DNA of 64,000 bases from Parvibaculum sp002684405 (GCA_965140395.1 OZ223207.1:930001-994000); one strand, 5' to 3'; positions 26,541-35,366 are shown, counted from the stretch's first letter. A program made the numbers and translations. The notes: generated from the letters alone by a model not told the origin.

Positions 26541-28409
26541 TCAGAGGCCGAAATACCAGGGCGCAAAGACAGAATAGGCCAGCCAGATCAGGATGACGAG
26601 GGGGACGCCCGCGCGCAGGAAATCCCGGAACTCGTAATGGCCGGGGCCCATGACCAGCAAATTGGTCTGATACCCCATGGGGGTGGCGAAGGAGCAGTTG
26701 GCGGCGAAGATCACGCAATAGATGAAAATCATCGGATCGACGCCGAGCTGGTTCGCCGCGCTTATCGCAATGGGCGTAAAGAGCACCGCCGTCGCATTGT
26801 TGGTCAGAATATTGGTGGCGATGGCCGTCACGAGGAAAAAGGCGGAGAGCATGACGCTCGGTCCCTGGTCCTTGAAGAGCGAGACGACCGTCATGGCGGC
26901 CGCCTCCGCGCCGCCCGTCACCTGAAGCGCGCTGGCGAGCGCCAGCATGGTGCCCACCAGCAGGAAGATGCGCCGGTCGATGGCGCGCGATGCCTGCCGC
27001 GTGTTCAGCACGCCCGTCAGCACCATCGCGCCTGCGCCCGCGACGGAGGCGATCTCGATGGGCAGCACGCCGCCAAGGACGCTCAGCACCATCGCGCCGA
27101 AAACGGCAAGCGCGCGTCGCGCAAGCGCCGGGTTCGGCAGTTCGGTCGCCGACCATTCCAGCAGCAGCACATCGCGATTGGTCCGCAGGCCGTGCACCGC
27201 TTCCGGCTTGCCGAGCAGCAGCAGCACGTCGCCGGCTTCCAGCCTGATGCCGTTCAGCAAGGTACGGATCATGCGGCTGCGGCGCTGAATGCCGACCACG
27301 ATGCAGCCGGTCTGATGACGGAAGGCGATCTGTTCCACGGTCAGCCCGATCATGCGGGAGGCTGGCGCGACCACGGCTTCGGCGACGGTCAGTTCGCCGC
27401 TCGTCTTGCCGCGCGGCGTGTCGTTCTCGTCGCGGTCGGCAAGGGTTTCCTCCAGCATGCCCTCGAACATCTTGGAGCCGGATTTCAGCGCCTCGGTGAG
27501 CGTGTTGCGCGTGGCCGCCACGATGACCACGTCGCCGGGGCGCAAGGTCACATCCTCGAAGGGCGGCAGGATGGGGTGTTCGCCGCGCTGGATCATGCGC
27601 ACGGTCATGTCCTTGAGCGGCGGGAAGAGACCCGCGCGCGAGGTGGTGCCGACCAGCGGGTGGCCCGGCGTTACTTCGATCTGGGCGATATATTGCTTGC
27701 CGCTGGTGCCTTCCTGACCGGCAAGCGCAGTCGAGGGGTCGCCCCGGTCGGGCATCATGAGCGGCGCAATGAGGATGGAATACACCATGCCGATCCCGGC
27801 GAGGAAAAGCGCGGGCACGGTGAAATCGAAAATACCGATGGGCGGCAGGTCGTAGCTGTGCACCACACCCGCGGCAAGCAGGTTGGTCGATGAACCGATC
27901 AGCGTCGTCATGCCGCCGAGAATGGAGACGAAGCTCAGCGTCATCATGATCTTGGGGGTGCGCTGACCGAGCTTGCCTGCCATCGTCGCCAGAACGGGGA
28001 TAAACATCACCACGACGGGCGTATTGTTCAGAAAGGCGCTCACCACGGCGACCAGCAGCAGCGTCAGCACGATGGTCAGTCGCGGTATTTTCGAGCCGCG
28101 CTCCGATATGAAGCGGGCGGGGCCGTCCAGTGCGCCGGTCTGGAACATGCCGTGGCCGACCACCAGCAGGGCGAGCACGGCAATCAGGGCGGGATTGGCA
28201 AACCCGGCCAGCAGTTCGCCCGCGCCAAGCAGGTTTTCGCCGTCTGCTCCCGTGACGGGAAAGAAGTAGAAGAAGATCAGCGACAGGACGAGGACGGCCA
28301 GAGACGATGTTTCGAGCGGAAGCCTGTCGATGCTGAAAAGCACGACCGCTCCGGCGATCAGGCCGTAGACAACCCACATTTGCCAGACAAAGGGAGTCAG
28401 AGCTTCCAT
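26541..28409 (-). CDS. SLC13/DASS-type permease with two TrkA_C domains
   Basis: A 622-residue inner-membrane transporter. The first half has about five helices and the SFVSILGGMTTLIGSSTN motif. Two cytosolic TrkA_C (RCK_C) domains follow at about 225-300 and 330-400. The second helical half includes the repeated-motif segment NILTNNATAVLFTPI. Proteins of this layout are annotated as sodium-coupled sulfate or dicarboxylate carriers; the ion and substrate cannot be read. It stands alone between the RDD gene and bpt. Confidence 0.88.
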   Translation of the reverse strand: MEALTPFVWQMWVVYGLIAGAVVLFSIDRLPLETSSLAVLVLSLIFFYFFPVTGADGENLLGAGELLAGFANPALIAVLALLVVGHGMFQTGALDGPARFISERGSKIPRLTIVLTLLLVAVVSAFLNNTPVVVMFIPVLATMAGKLGQRTPKIMMTLSFVSILGGMTTLIGSSTNLLAAGVVHSYDLPPIGIFDFTVPALFLAGIGMVYSILIAPLMMPDRGDPSTALAGQEGTSGKQYIAQIEVTPGHPLVGTTSRAGLFPPLKDMTVRMIQRGEHPILPPFEDVTLRPGDVVIVAATRNTLTEALKSGSKMFEGMLEETLADRDENDTPRGKTSGELTVAEAVVAPASRMIGLTVEQIAFRHQTGCIVVGIQRRSRMIRTLLNGIRLEAGDVLLLLGKPEAVHGLRTNRDVLLLEWSATELPNPALARRALAVFGAMVLSVLGGVLPIEIASVAGAGAMVLTGVLNTRQASRAIDRRIFLLVGTMLALASALQVTGGAEAAAMTVVSLFKDQGPSVMLSAFFLVTAIATNILTNNATAVLFTPIAISAANQLGVDPMIFIYCVIFAANCSFATPMGYQTNLLVMGPGHYEFRDFLRAGVPLVILIWLAYSVFAPWYFGL

Positions 28410-28526
28410 GCGCGCAAATCTGTGAGAGGGATCAAGCCGCCCTCCTGTCCGCCGGACGGAGAACGGGCACCGCTTACCGCCCGATGACCGGATGGTGGTA
28501 TCGCCGGGGCGACAGGTGAATCGTTA

Positions 28527-29018
28527 TCAGATTTGGCGGCGTACAACCACTGTTCCGCACAGATAGTCGTGCAGGAAACGTTTGCGCGCGTTGAAGAAGG
28601 GCATCAGCAGGGTCAGGAAGAACACCACGCTGCTGATCGCAAAAATCCCATAGGCGACAAGGGCATGGAGCGCGCCTTGTATGAAACCGGGACGGCGCCC
28701 GTTCCATGTCCTGACCTCAATTCCCTGCCAGGACATGCCGGGCGTCGCGGAAGACGGGCCGCCGAGATAATAGCCGAAATAGAGGAAGGGAACGATCGGC
28801 ACGAGGCCGAAGGCCAGCCATGCGATCCCCAGCGTCAGAATGCCGAAGATCGCCAGCAGGATGTAGCAGGCGCTGACCAGCACGATGAGAATCAGGAGAT
28901 CGGCGAAAAGCGCCACGAGGCGTCGGAAAACCACGCCGTCGAAACTTCCGGCGGGCCAGGCGGTTTCCTCGCTGTCGAAGACCGGCGCGGCATTGGCAAC
29001 ATCGTTATCGAAATTCAT
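28527..29018 (-). CDS. RDD-family membrane protein
   Basis: A 163-residue membrane protein with the RDD domain: FRRLVALFADLLILIV starts helix 1 with the Arg and Asp that name the family. Three or four further helices follow, including LAIFGILTLGIAWLAFG and FAISSVVFFLTLLMP. The tail KRFLHDYLCGTVVV is conserved in the family. The role is unknown; related proteins have been linked to ion transport. It lies alone with an SLC13 gene downstream. Confidence 0.87.
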   Translation of the reverse strand: MNFDNDVANAAPVFDSEETAWPAGSFDGVVFRRLVALFADLLILIVLVSACYILLAIFGILTLGIAWLAFGLVPIVPFLYFGYYLGGPSSATPGMSWQGIEVRTWNGRRPGFIQGALHALVAYGIFAISSVVFFLTLLMPFFNARKRFLHDYLCGTVVVRRQI

Positions 29019-29090
29019 CCCTCATCCCGAGACCTGTGATCGGCCTGTGTGAGATAGGGTGCGTCGGCAACCCATTCAAGGATAGGGGTC

Positions 29091-30041
29091 TTACGGCTTG
29101 AAACCGGGCGGGGCGACGGGCGCTTCGCGCAGCAGCACGAGCGACAGGCGGCGATTGCCGGGCAGATAGGGATCTTCCGGGAAAAGCGGCTCGGAATCGG
29201 CCTTGCCGACGACCTGATAGATGCGGTCCTGCGGGACACCCGCCGCGGCGAGAATGCGGCGCGCCGCATTGGCCCGGTCGGCCGTCAGCTCCCAGTTCGA
29301 ATAGCCCTTGTTGCCGGGATAGGGCGTCGCGTCGGTGTGGCCGGAAATGCTGATCCGGTTGGGCAGGCGCAGAAGCGTCTTGGCGACGGTCTTCAGCAGC
29401 ATGCGCGTGCGTTCATAGGGTTCGGCATAGCCGGGCGGGAACATGGAGCGTCCGTCCTGATCGACGATCTGGATGCGCAGGCCTTCCGGCGTTTCATCGA
29501 TGATGACGTTGCGCGACAGTTCGGCGAGGTCGGGGTTTTCGCGCATGGCCTGGCGGATGCTTTCGGCCGCGCTCTGGAAACTGCGTTCCTCACGCGCGTT
29601 CAGCACTTTTTGCTGGTTCAGGCTGGCCTGCTGGGCCTGCGCGCTGGAATGGGCGCTTTCTTCGCCGTTCTTCGTGCCCTGACCGGCGGAGGCGGCGCGC
29701 AAATCGTCCGTGTCGGGACTTTTGGGCGCGGCCGGCGTCGATTTCGTCATCATGACCTGCGGCTTGGAGCCGGGCATGCGGGCGCCATTGGAATCGAAGG
29801 CGGTGCCGCCCATCACGCCGCCGGACCCGGAGGTGGACCGGCTGACATTGGGCGGGGCGAAATAGTCGGCAAGGCCCTGCTTCTGCTCCGGCGTGGTCAT
29901 GGAGATCAGCCACATCAGCAGGAAGAAGGCCATCATCGCGGTCACGAAGTCGGCATAAGCGATCTTCCAGGCACCGCCATGATGGGCATGCGCCTGCTTC
30001 TTGACCTTCTTGATGATGATGGATTGTTCGTTGCCGGCCAT
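29091..30041 (-). CDS. motB: Flagellar motor stator protein MotB
   Basis: A 316-residue stator subunit. Asp31 in AYADFVTAMMAFFLLMWL is the proton-carrying residue of the single membrane helix. A flexible linker of about 110 residues leads to a C-terminal OmpA-like peptidoglycan-binding domain (ISGHTDATPYPGNKGYSNWELTADRA, split at 230-256). It follows motA by 21 bases. No other flagellar gene is in the window, so the motA-motB pair stands apart from a structural cluster here. Confidence 0.94.
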   Translation of the reverse strand: MAGNEQSIIIKKVKKQAHAHHGGAWKIAYADFVTAMMAFFLLMWLISMTTPEQKQGLADYFAPPNVSRSTSGSGGVMGGTAFDSNGARMPGSKPQVMMTKSTPAAPKSPDTDDLRAASAGQGTKNGEESAHSSAQAQQASLNQQKVLNAREERSFQSAAESIRQAMRENPDLAELSRNVIIDETPEGLRIQIVDQDGRSMFPPGYAEPYERTRMLLKTVAKTLLRLPNRISISGHTDATPYPGNKGYSNWELTADRANAARRILAAAGVPQDRIYQVVGKADSEPLFPEDPYLPGNRRLSLVLLREAPVAPPGFKP

Positions 30042-30062
30042 GTCGGGTCCGCCTTTCGGGTT

Positions 30063-30923
30063 TTACGCCGCCTGAAGGGTGGCGGTGGAGGCTTCCACCT
30101 CGGCAAAGGTCGGACGGACATCGGACATCAGCGCCTTGCGCGCGAATTCGATCGAGACGGCGGGGGCGTAGCCGGCCATATGCGCCAGAAGGCCCGCCTT
30201 CATGGAGAGATAATATTTGCCCTCCGCCTCGTAGATGTTGCGCAGGGACTGCGCCATCGGGGCGAAGAAGCCATAGGCGCAGAACACGCCGAAGAAGGTG
30301 CCGACAAGCGCGCCGCCGATCAAATGGCCCAGCACTTCCGGCGGCTGGTCGATGGAGCCCATGGTCTTGATGACGCCCAGCACCGCGGCGACGATGCCGA
30401 GCGCGGGCGTGCCGTCTGCGAGCGCCTGGAGCGCGCTGACCATGCGCTCCTGTTCCTGATGATGGGTTTCCAGTTCCTCATCCATCAGCGCTTCGAGTTC
30501 GTAGGCATTTTCCGTGCCCAGCGTAATCATGCGCAGGTAGTCGCACATGAACTCGACGGCGTGATGGTCGTTTGCGAAGCCGGGAAACTGAGCGAAAATC
30601 GAGGAGTCGCCGGGGTTTTCCACATGGGCTTCCAGCGCCAGATTGCCCTTGCTCTTGGCGAGCTTGAAGAGCGTGTACTGAAGGCCGAGGAGCTCCAGAT
30701 AGGCGTCCTTGGTGTAGCGCGAGCCGCGTCCGAGCGTGGCAAAGGTCGAGCCCATGGATTTCAGCACGGATCCCGGATTGCCAATCACGAAAGCGCCGAT
30801 CGCGGCACCCAGAATGATGACGAATTCGAAGGGCTGGAACAGCACTTCGAGGTGGGCGCCCATCGCGGCATAACCGCCAAAGACGCTAACAATAACTACC
30901 AAAAGCCCGACTATCAGTCGCAT
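30063..30923 (-). CDS. motA: Flagellar motor stator protein MotA
   Basis: A 286-residue stator subunit with four membrane helices. The N-terminus MRLIVGLLVVIVSVFGGYAAM and the FEFVIILGAAIGAFVIGNPG helix match MotA. The large cytosolic loop contains ARKALMSDVRP-type conserved charges, and helices 3-4 include PALGIVAAVLGVIKTMGSID. ATG 30923 gives the usual length; the longer frame to 31046 is unlikely. Divergent from the flavin reductase gene across a 238-base gap. Confidence 0.94.
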   Translation of the reverse strand: MRLIVGLLVVIVSVFGGYAAMGAHLEVLFQPFEFVIILGAAIGAFVIGNPGSVLKSMGSTFATLGRGSRYTKDAYLELLGLQYTLFKLAKSKGNLALEAHVENPGDSSIFAQFPGFANDHHAVEFMCDYLRMITLGTENAYELEALMDEELETHHQEQERMVSALQALADGTPALGIVAAVLGVIKTMGSIDQPPEVLGHLIGGALVGTFFGVFCAYGFFAPMAQSLRNIYEAEGKYYLSMKAGLLAHMAGYAPAVSIEFARKALMSDVRPTFAEVEASTATLQAA

Positions 30924-31161
30924 TGCCCAAATGCTTCCTTGATATTTTTCCCCCGGTCGCTTTCTGCGATCCGGCGCCACACGTCCACATATTGGGGGAG
31001 GGCCTGTTAACAGGCGGTTTAACCAAAATGCTTTGCATCGACGCATTGGTGATTTGCGCCGATGGTTGGTTGCGCCCCTCTCAGGGCATTTCTACAACCG
31101 AATATCCGGCAGTTTTCTGCCGCCTTGTGCGCAAGCTGGCCGCGACTGGAGTATATCGGAG

Positions 31162-31674
31162 ATGGATTTTCCCATGAGCGCGACCGAAGATTCGGTACTG
31201 GATCAGCGTAAATTCCGCGATGCGCTGGGATGTTTCGCCACCGGTGTGGCGGTGGTGACCACGGCCACCGATGGAGAGCCTATCGGCCTCACCATCAATT
31301 CCTTTTCGTCCGTCTCGCTCGACCCGCCGCTCGTCCTGTGGTGCCTGGACAAGAATTCCGACACGCTGGAGATCTTCCAGAAGAGCAAGGCATTCACGGT
31401 CAATGTGCTGCGCGACGCGCATATGGAAGTGTCCAACAAGCTGGCCAAGCCCGGAGACCACAGCCTTGAAGGCGTCGAGACGATCGGCGGGGTGAACGGT
31501 TGTCCGCGCCTCGTTCAGGCGCTGGCGCATTTCGAGTGCGAGGTCGATGCGAAACACGATGCGGGCGATCACATCATTTTCGTCGGCCGTGTGCTGCATT
31601 TCGATCGGGCCGTGGAGGGCGACCCGCTCGTCTATCACCGCGGCTCCTACCGGGCGCTTTCGGTCGAGGACTGA
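31162..31674 (+). CDS. Flavin reductase-like (FMN-binding split-barrel) protein
   Basis: A 170-residue protein of the HpaC/RutF-like flavin reductase family. Typical features are FRDALGCFATGVAVVTT at the start, GLTINSFSSVSLDPPLVLWCL as the flavin-binding region, and HIIFVGRVLHF near the end. Such proteins supply reduced FMN or FAD to a monooxygenase or act alone as reductases; no partner is adjacent. ATG 31162 has a weak TGGAG 10 bases upstream; ATG 31174 is an alternative. Confidence 0.88.
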   Translation: MDFPMSATEDSVLDQRKFRDALGCFATGVAVVTTATDGEPIGLTINSFSSVSLDPPLVLWCLDKNSDTLEIFQKSKAFTVNVLRDAHMEVSNKLAKPGDHSLEGVETIGGVNGCPRLVQALAHFECEVDAKHDAGDHIIFVGRVLHFDRAVEGDPLVYHRGSYRALSVED

Positions 31675-31683
31675 TCGCGCGGA

Positions 31684-31921
31684 TCATGCCCGGATGCGGT
31701 TTTCCGGCTTTCCTCCTGCCAGGTCGCGTCGCAGCTTGTCGGCATAGAGAATGGATGTCGGTTGGCCGAGGAGTTCGTCCTCGTCATATCCGAACATCTC
31801 GAGAGTGGACGGATTCACACTGACGATGCGACGGGTCCGTATCCGCGAAGATGGCGGTTTCCCTCGCGCCCTTGAAAAGGGCGTCGACGAGCTCTTTGCG
31901 CGTGAAGGTTTCTTTGAACAT
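31684..31921 (-). pseudogene. Frameshifted fragment of a PAS-domain protein
   Basis: Starting at ATG 31921 the frame gives MFKETFTRKELVDALFKGAR then AIFADTD and goes out of phase, stopping at 31784. Skipping one base of the GGG run at 31833-31835 restores RRIVSVNPSTLEMFGYDEDELLG-type PAS sequence, ending QPTSILYADKLRRDL and a stop at 31684-31686. Even after repair, only the first half of a PAS domain and no output domain remain. It looks like the decaying start of a PAS sensor gene; a sequencing error could explain the shift but not the truncation. Confidence 0.75.
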
Positions 31922-31980
31922 GACTATGGGGTGACCTGACCGGCTTTATGCGCCTGTCGCGGTAAAGCGGGTGCGTTTTA

Positions 31981-32541
31981 CTACGCGCTACGATGCTTGC
32001 GGTTTGCAGGGGATAGGGTCGCGAGGGCGCTTTTGTCGATGATGGTGGCGGGGCTTTCGTTTTCGTCGTCCCCTTTGGCCAGATTGGCATGCATGCGGGC
32101 GAGGCAATTCAGCATGATCGTATAGTCTTCCGGTGCGATGCCTTCGGTCGCGATCCGGTGGATGTCGTCGAAAGCGCCGCGTGCGCGGGGGGCTTGCATA
32201 CGCAGAAAGGGCGTGACGCGAATGCATTTGGCCCGGCCGTCGGTCGGATGCGCCTCGCGCGTGACGAGGTTCATCGCTTCCAGTTCCGCAATGTGAAGGC
32301 CCACCGACACCTTGTGCATGGCGAGCAGGTTTGCGAGTTCGGTCTGCGTCAGGCCGTCTTCCTCCACGAGCGCGATCAGGATGCGGTTCTGGTTCCGGTT
32401 CAGGCCGGTTGCGTCGTCGTAGCGCGTTGCCAGTTCCTCGCCCACGGCGGTCAGCAATTGGGCGAAATAGGTGGAGGACATTTCATCGGCAGTGTCGTCC
32501 GGTACCGCCGTTTTTACGCGGTCCCCTTTGGTTTCTGCCAT
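31981..32541 (-). CDS. MarR-family transcriptional regulator
   Basis: A 186-residue DNA-binding protein. The winged helix-turn-helix is in LNRNQNRILIALVEEDGLTQTELANLLAMHKVSVGLHIAELE (residues 45-90) and the wing in DGRAKCIRVT. The N-terminal 25 and C-terminal 35 residues are longer than usual. It is divergent from the exbB operon, with a 17-bp inverted repeat between them, so regulation of that operon and of itself is likely but unproven. Confidence 0.88.
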   Translation of the reverse strand: MAETKGDRVKTAVPDDTADEMSSTYFAQLLTAVGEELATRYDDATGLNRNQNRILIALVEEDGLTQTELANLLAMHKVSVGLHIAELEAMNLVTREAHPTDGRAKCIRVTPFLRMQAPRARGAFDDIHRIATEGIAPEDYTIMLNCLARMHANLAKGDDENESPATIIDKSALATLSPANRKHRSA

Positions 32542-32645
32542 TGGGTTACCCTCTTATTTCATTCTTCGAATATGGCGTAACCGGCGGTCCGGAGGCAGAC
32601 CGATCGCGCGTAAATTTATTTTGACGCATAACCACAATGTGGCGC

Positions 32646-32662
32646 TTGACCGGAGCGGTCAA
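32646..32662. promoter_or_regulatory. Inverted repeat between marR and exbB, candidate operator
   Basis: TTGACC (32646-32651) and GGTCAA (32657-32662) form a perfect inverted repeat around a 5-base centre. It lies 105 bases from marR and 115 bases from exbB. TTGACC could also be a -35 box. Size and position fit a dimeric MarR-type site; there is no direct evidence. Confidence 0.45.
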
Positions 32663-32776
32663 CGATGATTTCGTAAAGATTAATTACTAAAAGCCGGTCA
32701 CCGAAATGACAAAATGGCGGGTTCATCATAGAATCTGCCGGGGGGATGGGACCGGAGGGATGAGGGAGGAGTACAG

Positions 32777-33571
32777 ATGCCGGATGCTGCTCAGACGGCT
32801 GCCGACGCGACGGTGGCTGCCAATAGTGGTGCGGATGCTGCGGCCACGGGTGCCGATCAGGCGGCGGGGACCATTCACGGTGCGGCCAATGCGCTTGCCG
32901 CAGGGGGCGCAGATCCCTGGTACAGCCTGTCGTCTCTGGTGGACAAGGGCGGCGTCATCGTCGTCATCCTTATCGTGCTGTCGGTTATTTCCGCCGCGGT
33001 CATTCTGCTGAAGCTCTGGCAGTTCTGGCGCTCGGATCTGAAGCGGCGCAATTTCGTCGATCCGGCCGTGGACAAGGTCGAGGCGGGCGACCCGGAAGGG
33101 GCTCTCGCGATCCTCTCCAAATACAAGACCCCGCTGTCGCGGGCCATGGCGGCCGGCGTTCGCGCCAAGGCGCGTGGCGACCTGCGCGACGAGGATGTCG
33201 CGGCGGAGATTTCCCGTGTCGGGGCCGTCGAACTTGGGGCCTTGCAGCGTCATTTCCGCTGGCTTGAAGTGATCGGCAATATCTCGCCCTTGCTCGGCCT
33301 GCTGGGCACGGTGATCGGCATGATCGAGGCGTTCCAGCAGCTTGAGGAATCCGGCTCCAAGGTCGATCCGGCATTGCTGTCGGGCGGCATCTGGCAGGCG
33401 CTTCTGACCACCGCTGTCGGCCTCATCGTGGCGCTCCCGGCGATCACGGCGCTCAACCTCTTCGAGGGCCGTGTCGATCAGGTCCGGCTTTCGATGCGCG
33501 ATGCATCTGCCCGGATTCTCGCCGCGCTTCACGCCCGTCCCATGAGCAGGCCCGCCAAGGCGGCGGACTGA
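32777..33571 (+). CDS. exbB: ExbB/TolQ-type proton channel subunit
   Basis: A 264-residue inner-membrane protein of the MotA/TolQ/ExbB family. After an Ala-rich N-terminal segment of about 45 residues there is a membrane helix (VIVVILIVLSVISAAVILL), a cytosolic loop, and the paired helices with the signature GNISPLLGLLGTVIGMIEAF and ALLTTAVGLIVALPAI. GGGAGGAG lies six bases before ATG. It opens a four-gene operon with two exbD genes and a TonB-like gene. Confidence 0.92.
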   Translation: MPDAAQTAADATVAANSGADAAATGADQAAGTIHGAANALAAGGADPWYSLSSLVDKGGVIVVILIVLSVISAAVILLKLWQFWRSDLKRRNFVDPAVDKVEAGDPEGALAILSKYKTPLSRAMAAGVRAKARGDLRDEDVAAEISRVGAVELGALQRHFRWLEVIGNISPLLGLLGTVIGMIEAFQQLEESGSKVDPALLSGGIWQALLTTAVGLIVALPAITALNLFEGRVDQVRLSMRDASARILAALHARPMSRPAKAAD

Positions 33572-33596
33572 GCGGGACACAGCCGGAGCAAGCGCC

Positions 33597-34013
33597 ATGG
33601 CAGATGCCTTCGACGTACCGGTCAAGCGGCGGCGGATGATGAGCCTCACGCCGCTGATCGACGTCGTCTTTCAGTTGCTGATCTTCTTCATGCTCACCAC
33701 GAGCTTCCTGCAGACGCAGGCGCTTTCCGTGGTGACCCCGGCGGCGGACCAGAAGGAGCTGCCGGAGGATGCGCGCGTGGTGGAGATATGGCTGATGGGC
33801 GACGGCTCTCTGCGCGTGGACGGCGATCCGGTTTCGTCGGCAGGGCTGGCAGACGCGGTCCGCGCCAAGATCGGCGACCGGACCGACATGACGGTGACCA
33901 TTCTGGCGGAAAGGGATTCGCGCACGCAGCAATTGGTGCGCGCGGTGGAAGCGGCGCGTGAGGCGGGCGCGACGAATGTCGGCACGGCAAGGGTGGAGCG
34001 TCTGGGCAAATGA
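33597..34013 (+). CDS. exbD: ExbD/TolR-type subunit, first copy (Asp present)
   Basis: A 138-residue protein with a short cytosolic N-terminus, one membrane helix and a periplasmic domain. The helix MSLTPLIDVVFQLLIFF carries Asp22, the residue that is protonated in the motor. The periplasmic region (DGSLRVDGDPV, VTILAERDSRTQQLV) fits ExbD/TolR. The stop overlaps the ATG of the second exbD by four bases (ATGA). Confidence 0.93.
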   Translation: MADAFDVPVKRRRMMSLTPLIDVVFQLLIFFMLTTSFLQTQALSVVTPAADQKELPEDARVVEIWLMGDGSLRVDGDPVSSAGLADAVRAKIGDRTDMTVTILAERDSRTQQLVRAVEAAREAGATNVGTARVERLGK

Positions 34014-34426
34014 TCGAATTCGACGAACAGGATGGCGCGCCTGCACCGCGACGGGAGTTCGAGACGACGATCCCGCTCATCAATGTCGTGTTCTTGCTGC
34101 TGATCTTCTTTCTGCTGGCGGGCACGCTGGGCGAGACCAGCGAAGTGGGCGTGAACCTGCCGAGCGGGACCATCGACGATCCGGCCCCGCCGCAAAAGGT
34201 CACGCTCTATGTTGAAGCGGACGGTTTCGTCTGGGTCGGCGATCAGGTGATGGAGCCTTCGCTCGCGGGCTTCATGCTGAAGGACTTCATGAAGGACAAG
34301 GACAAGTCGCGCGTGTCCATCAAGGCCGACCAGGCCGCGCCCGCCGAAAGCGTGCTGACGCTGATGGAAGGGTTGCGCGGCGCCGGCGTGCAGCAGGTGA
34401 CGTTGCTGACGGAGCGCGGCTCATGA
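34010..34426 (+). CDS. exbD: ExbD-like subunit, second copy with Asn in place of the motor Asp
   Basis: A 138-residue protein of the same layout as its neighbour. The membrane helix reads TTIPLINVVFLLLIFFLL; position 25, the usual Asp, is Asn (AAT, 34082-34084). The Asp of the first copy aligns exactly here. The periplasmic domain has VTLYVEADGFVWVGD and VSIKADQAAPAESV. Loss of the protonatable residue in one of two coupled copies suggests an ExbD heterodimer with one active proton site; this is inference. Starts and ends overlap both neighbours. Confidence 0.9.
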   Translation: MIEFDEQDGAPAPRREFETTIPLINVVFLLLIFFLLAGTLGETSEVGVNLPSGTIDDPAPPQKVTLYVEADGFVWVGDQVMEPSLAGFMLKDFMKDKDKSRVSIKADQAAPAESVLTLMEGLRGAGVQQVTLLTERGS

Positions 34427-35283
34427 GCGTGGCGTGGGACGAAAACGCGACCGCCGTGCCGCAGCCGCGCCTGCGCGGATTTCTGGTCGCGGCGGTGCTG
34501 CTGCATCTGGCGCTCTTCTTCTGGCTGACCATGGCGGGCGGCATTTTCGGTGGCCCCGGTCCGGGCGGCGGCGATTCCGTGACCTTCCAGCTTGCCGCGG
34601 GCTCGATGAACGACCGTTACGCCGCGCCGCGTCCGCGCAAGGCGGCGGCGAAGCCGCAGCCGAAACCGGAAGTGAAGAAGCCGGAACCGCCCAAGCCGAA
34701 GCCGGAACAGGCGGTGCGCAAGGCGGACAAGCCCTTGCCCAAGCCGGAGCGGAAACCCGAACCCACGCCCCAACCGCAGGAAGAGCCGCAGGCCTCCGCG
34801 GGCAATGGCGTCGAGGGCGGCAAAGGTGGCGGTGCCGGGGGCGATGCAAAGAAGACCATCCTCAACCGCAAGGGCAATGCGCTGACGGGCGGGCAGATCC
34901 GCTCGCAGATGATGGGCAAGACGCTGAAGCTCGAAATGGGCCGTATCGAGCGGCAGGGCTCCAACAAGCTCATCAACATGACGCTGGAACTCGATGCCGA
35001 CGGCAGCATGGAAGTGGATCTGACGCAGTATCTCGCCACGAATTATCTGAAGGAATATTCCAGCGAGAAGCACAAATCCGGGTCGGGCAAATGGTGGATC
35101 GAGGATAACCGCTTCTGCTTCAGCTCGTCGGAGATCCAGTACGGCGCCGAGGACTGCTTCGACATGACGCTGGATGGCGATCTTCTGCGCCTCTATTACG
35201 CGCCCTGTTCGGCACGCTCCTCGCTCATCTGCCGCAGCGGCGATCTCGCCGGCCAGGGGCGCATCGTCATGACCTCCCGCTGA
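34423..35283 (+). CDS. TonB/TolA-like energy-transducing protein with unusual C-terminal domain
   Basis: A 286-residue protein with one N-terminal membrane helix (FLVAAVLLHLALFFWLTMA) containing His28, as in TonB. A Pro/Lys/Glu-rich stretch at about 65-130 (KPQPKPEVKKPEPPKPKPE) is the kind of periplasm-spanning rod seen in TonB. The C-terminal domain (about 155-286) has no TonB-box-binding sequence that I recognise. It has GKWWIEDNRFCF and EDCFDMTL and four Cys that could pair. Its start overlaps exbD. Probably the output arm of this ExbB/ExbD motor; its outer-membrane partner is unknown. Confidence 0.8.
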   Translation: MSVAWDENATAVPQPRLRGFLVAAVLLHLALFFWLTMAGGIFGGPGPGGGDSVTFQLAAGSMNDRYAAPRPRKAAAKPQPKPEVKKPEPPKPKPEQAVRKADKPLPKPERKPEPTPQPQEEPQASAGNGVEGGKGGGAGGDAKKTILNRKGNALTGGQIRSQMMGKTLKLEMGRIERQGSNKLINMTLELDADGSMEVDLTQYLATNYLKEYSSEKHKSGSGKWWIEDNRFCFSSSEIQYGAEDCFDMTLDGDLLRLYYAPCSARSSLICRSGDLAGQGRIVMTSR

Positions 35284-35366
35284 GGTTTGCCACGCGTCTC
35301 TTGGACGGCCCAGATTTCGCCTGATACATATGCCACTCCTTTGCGGATCGAAGATGGAGTGACGAT

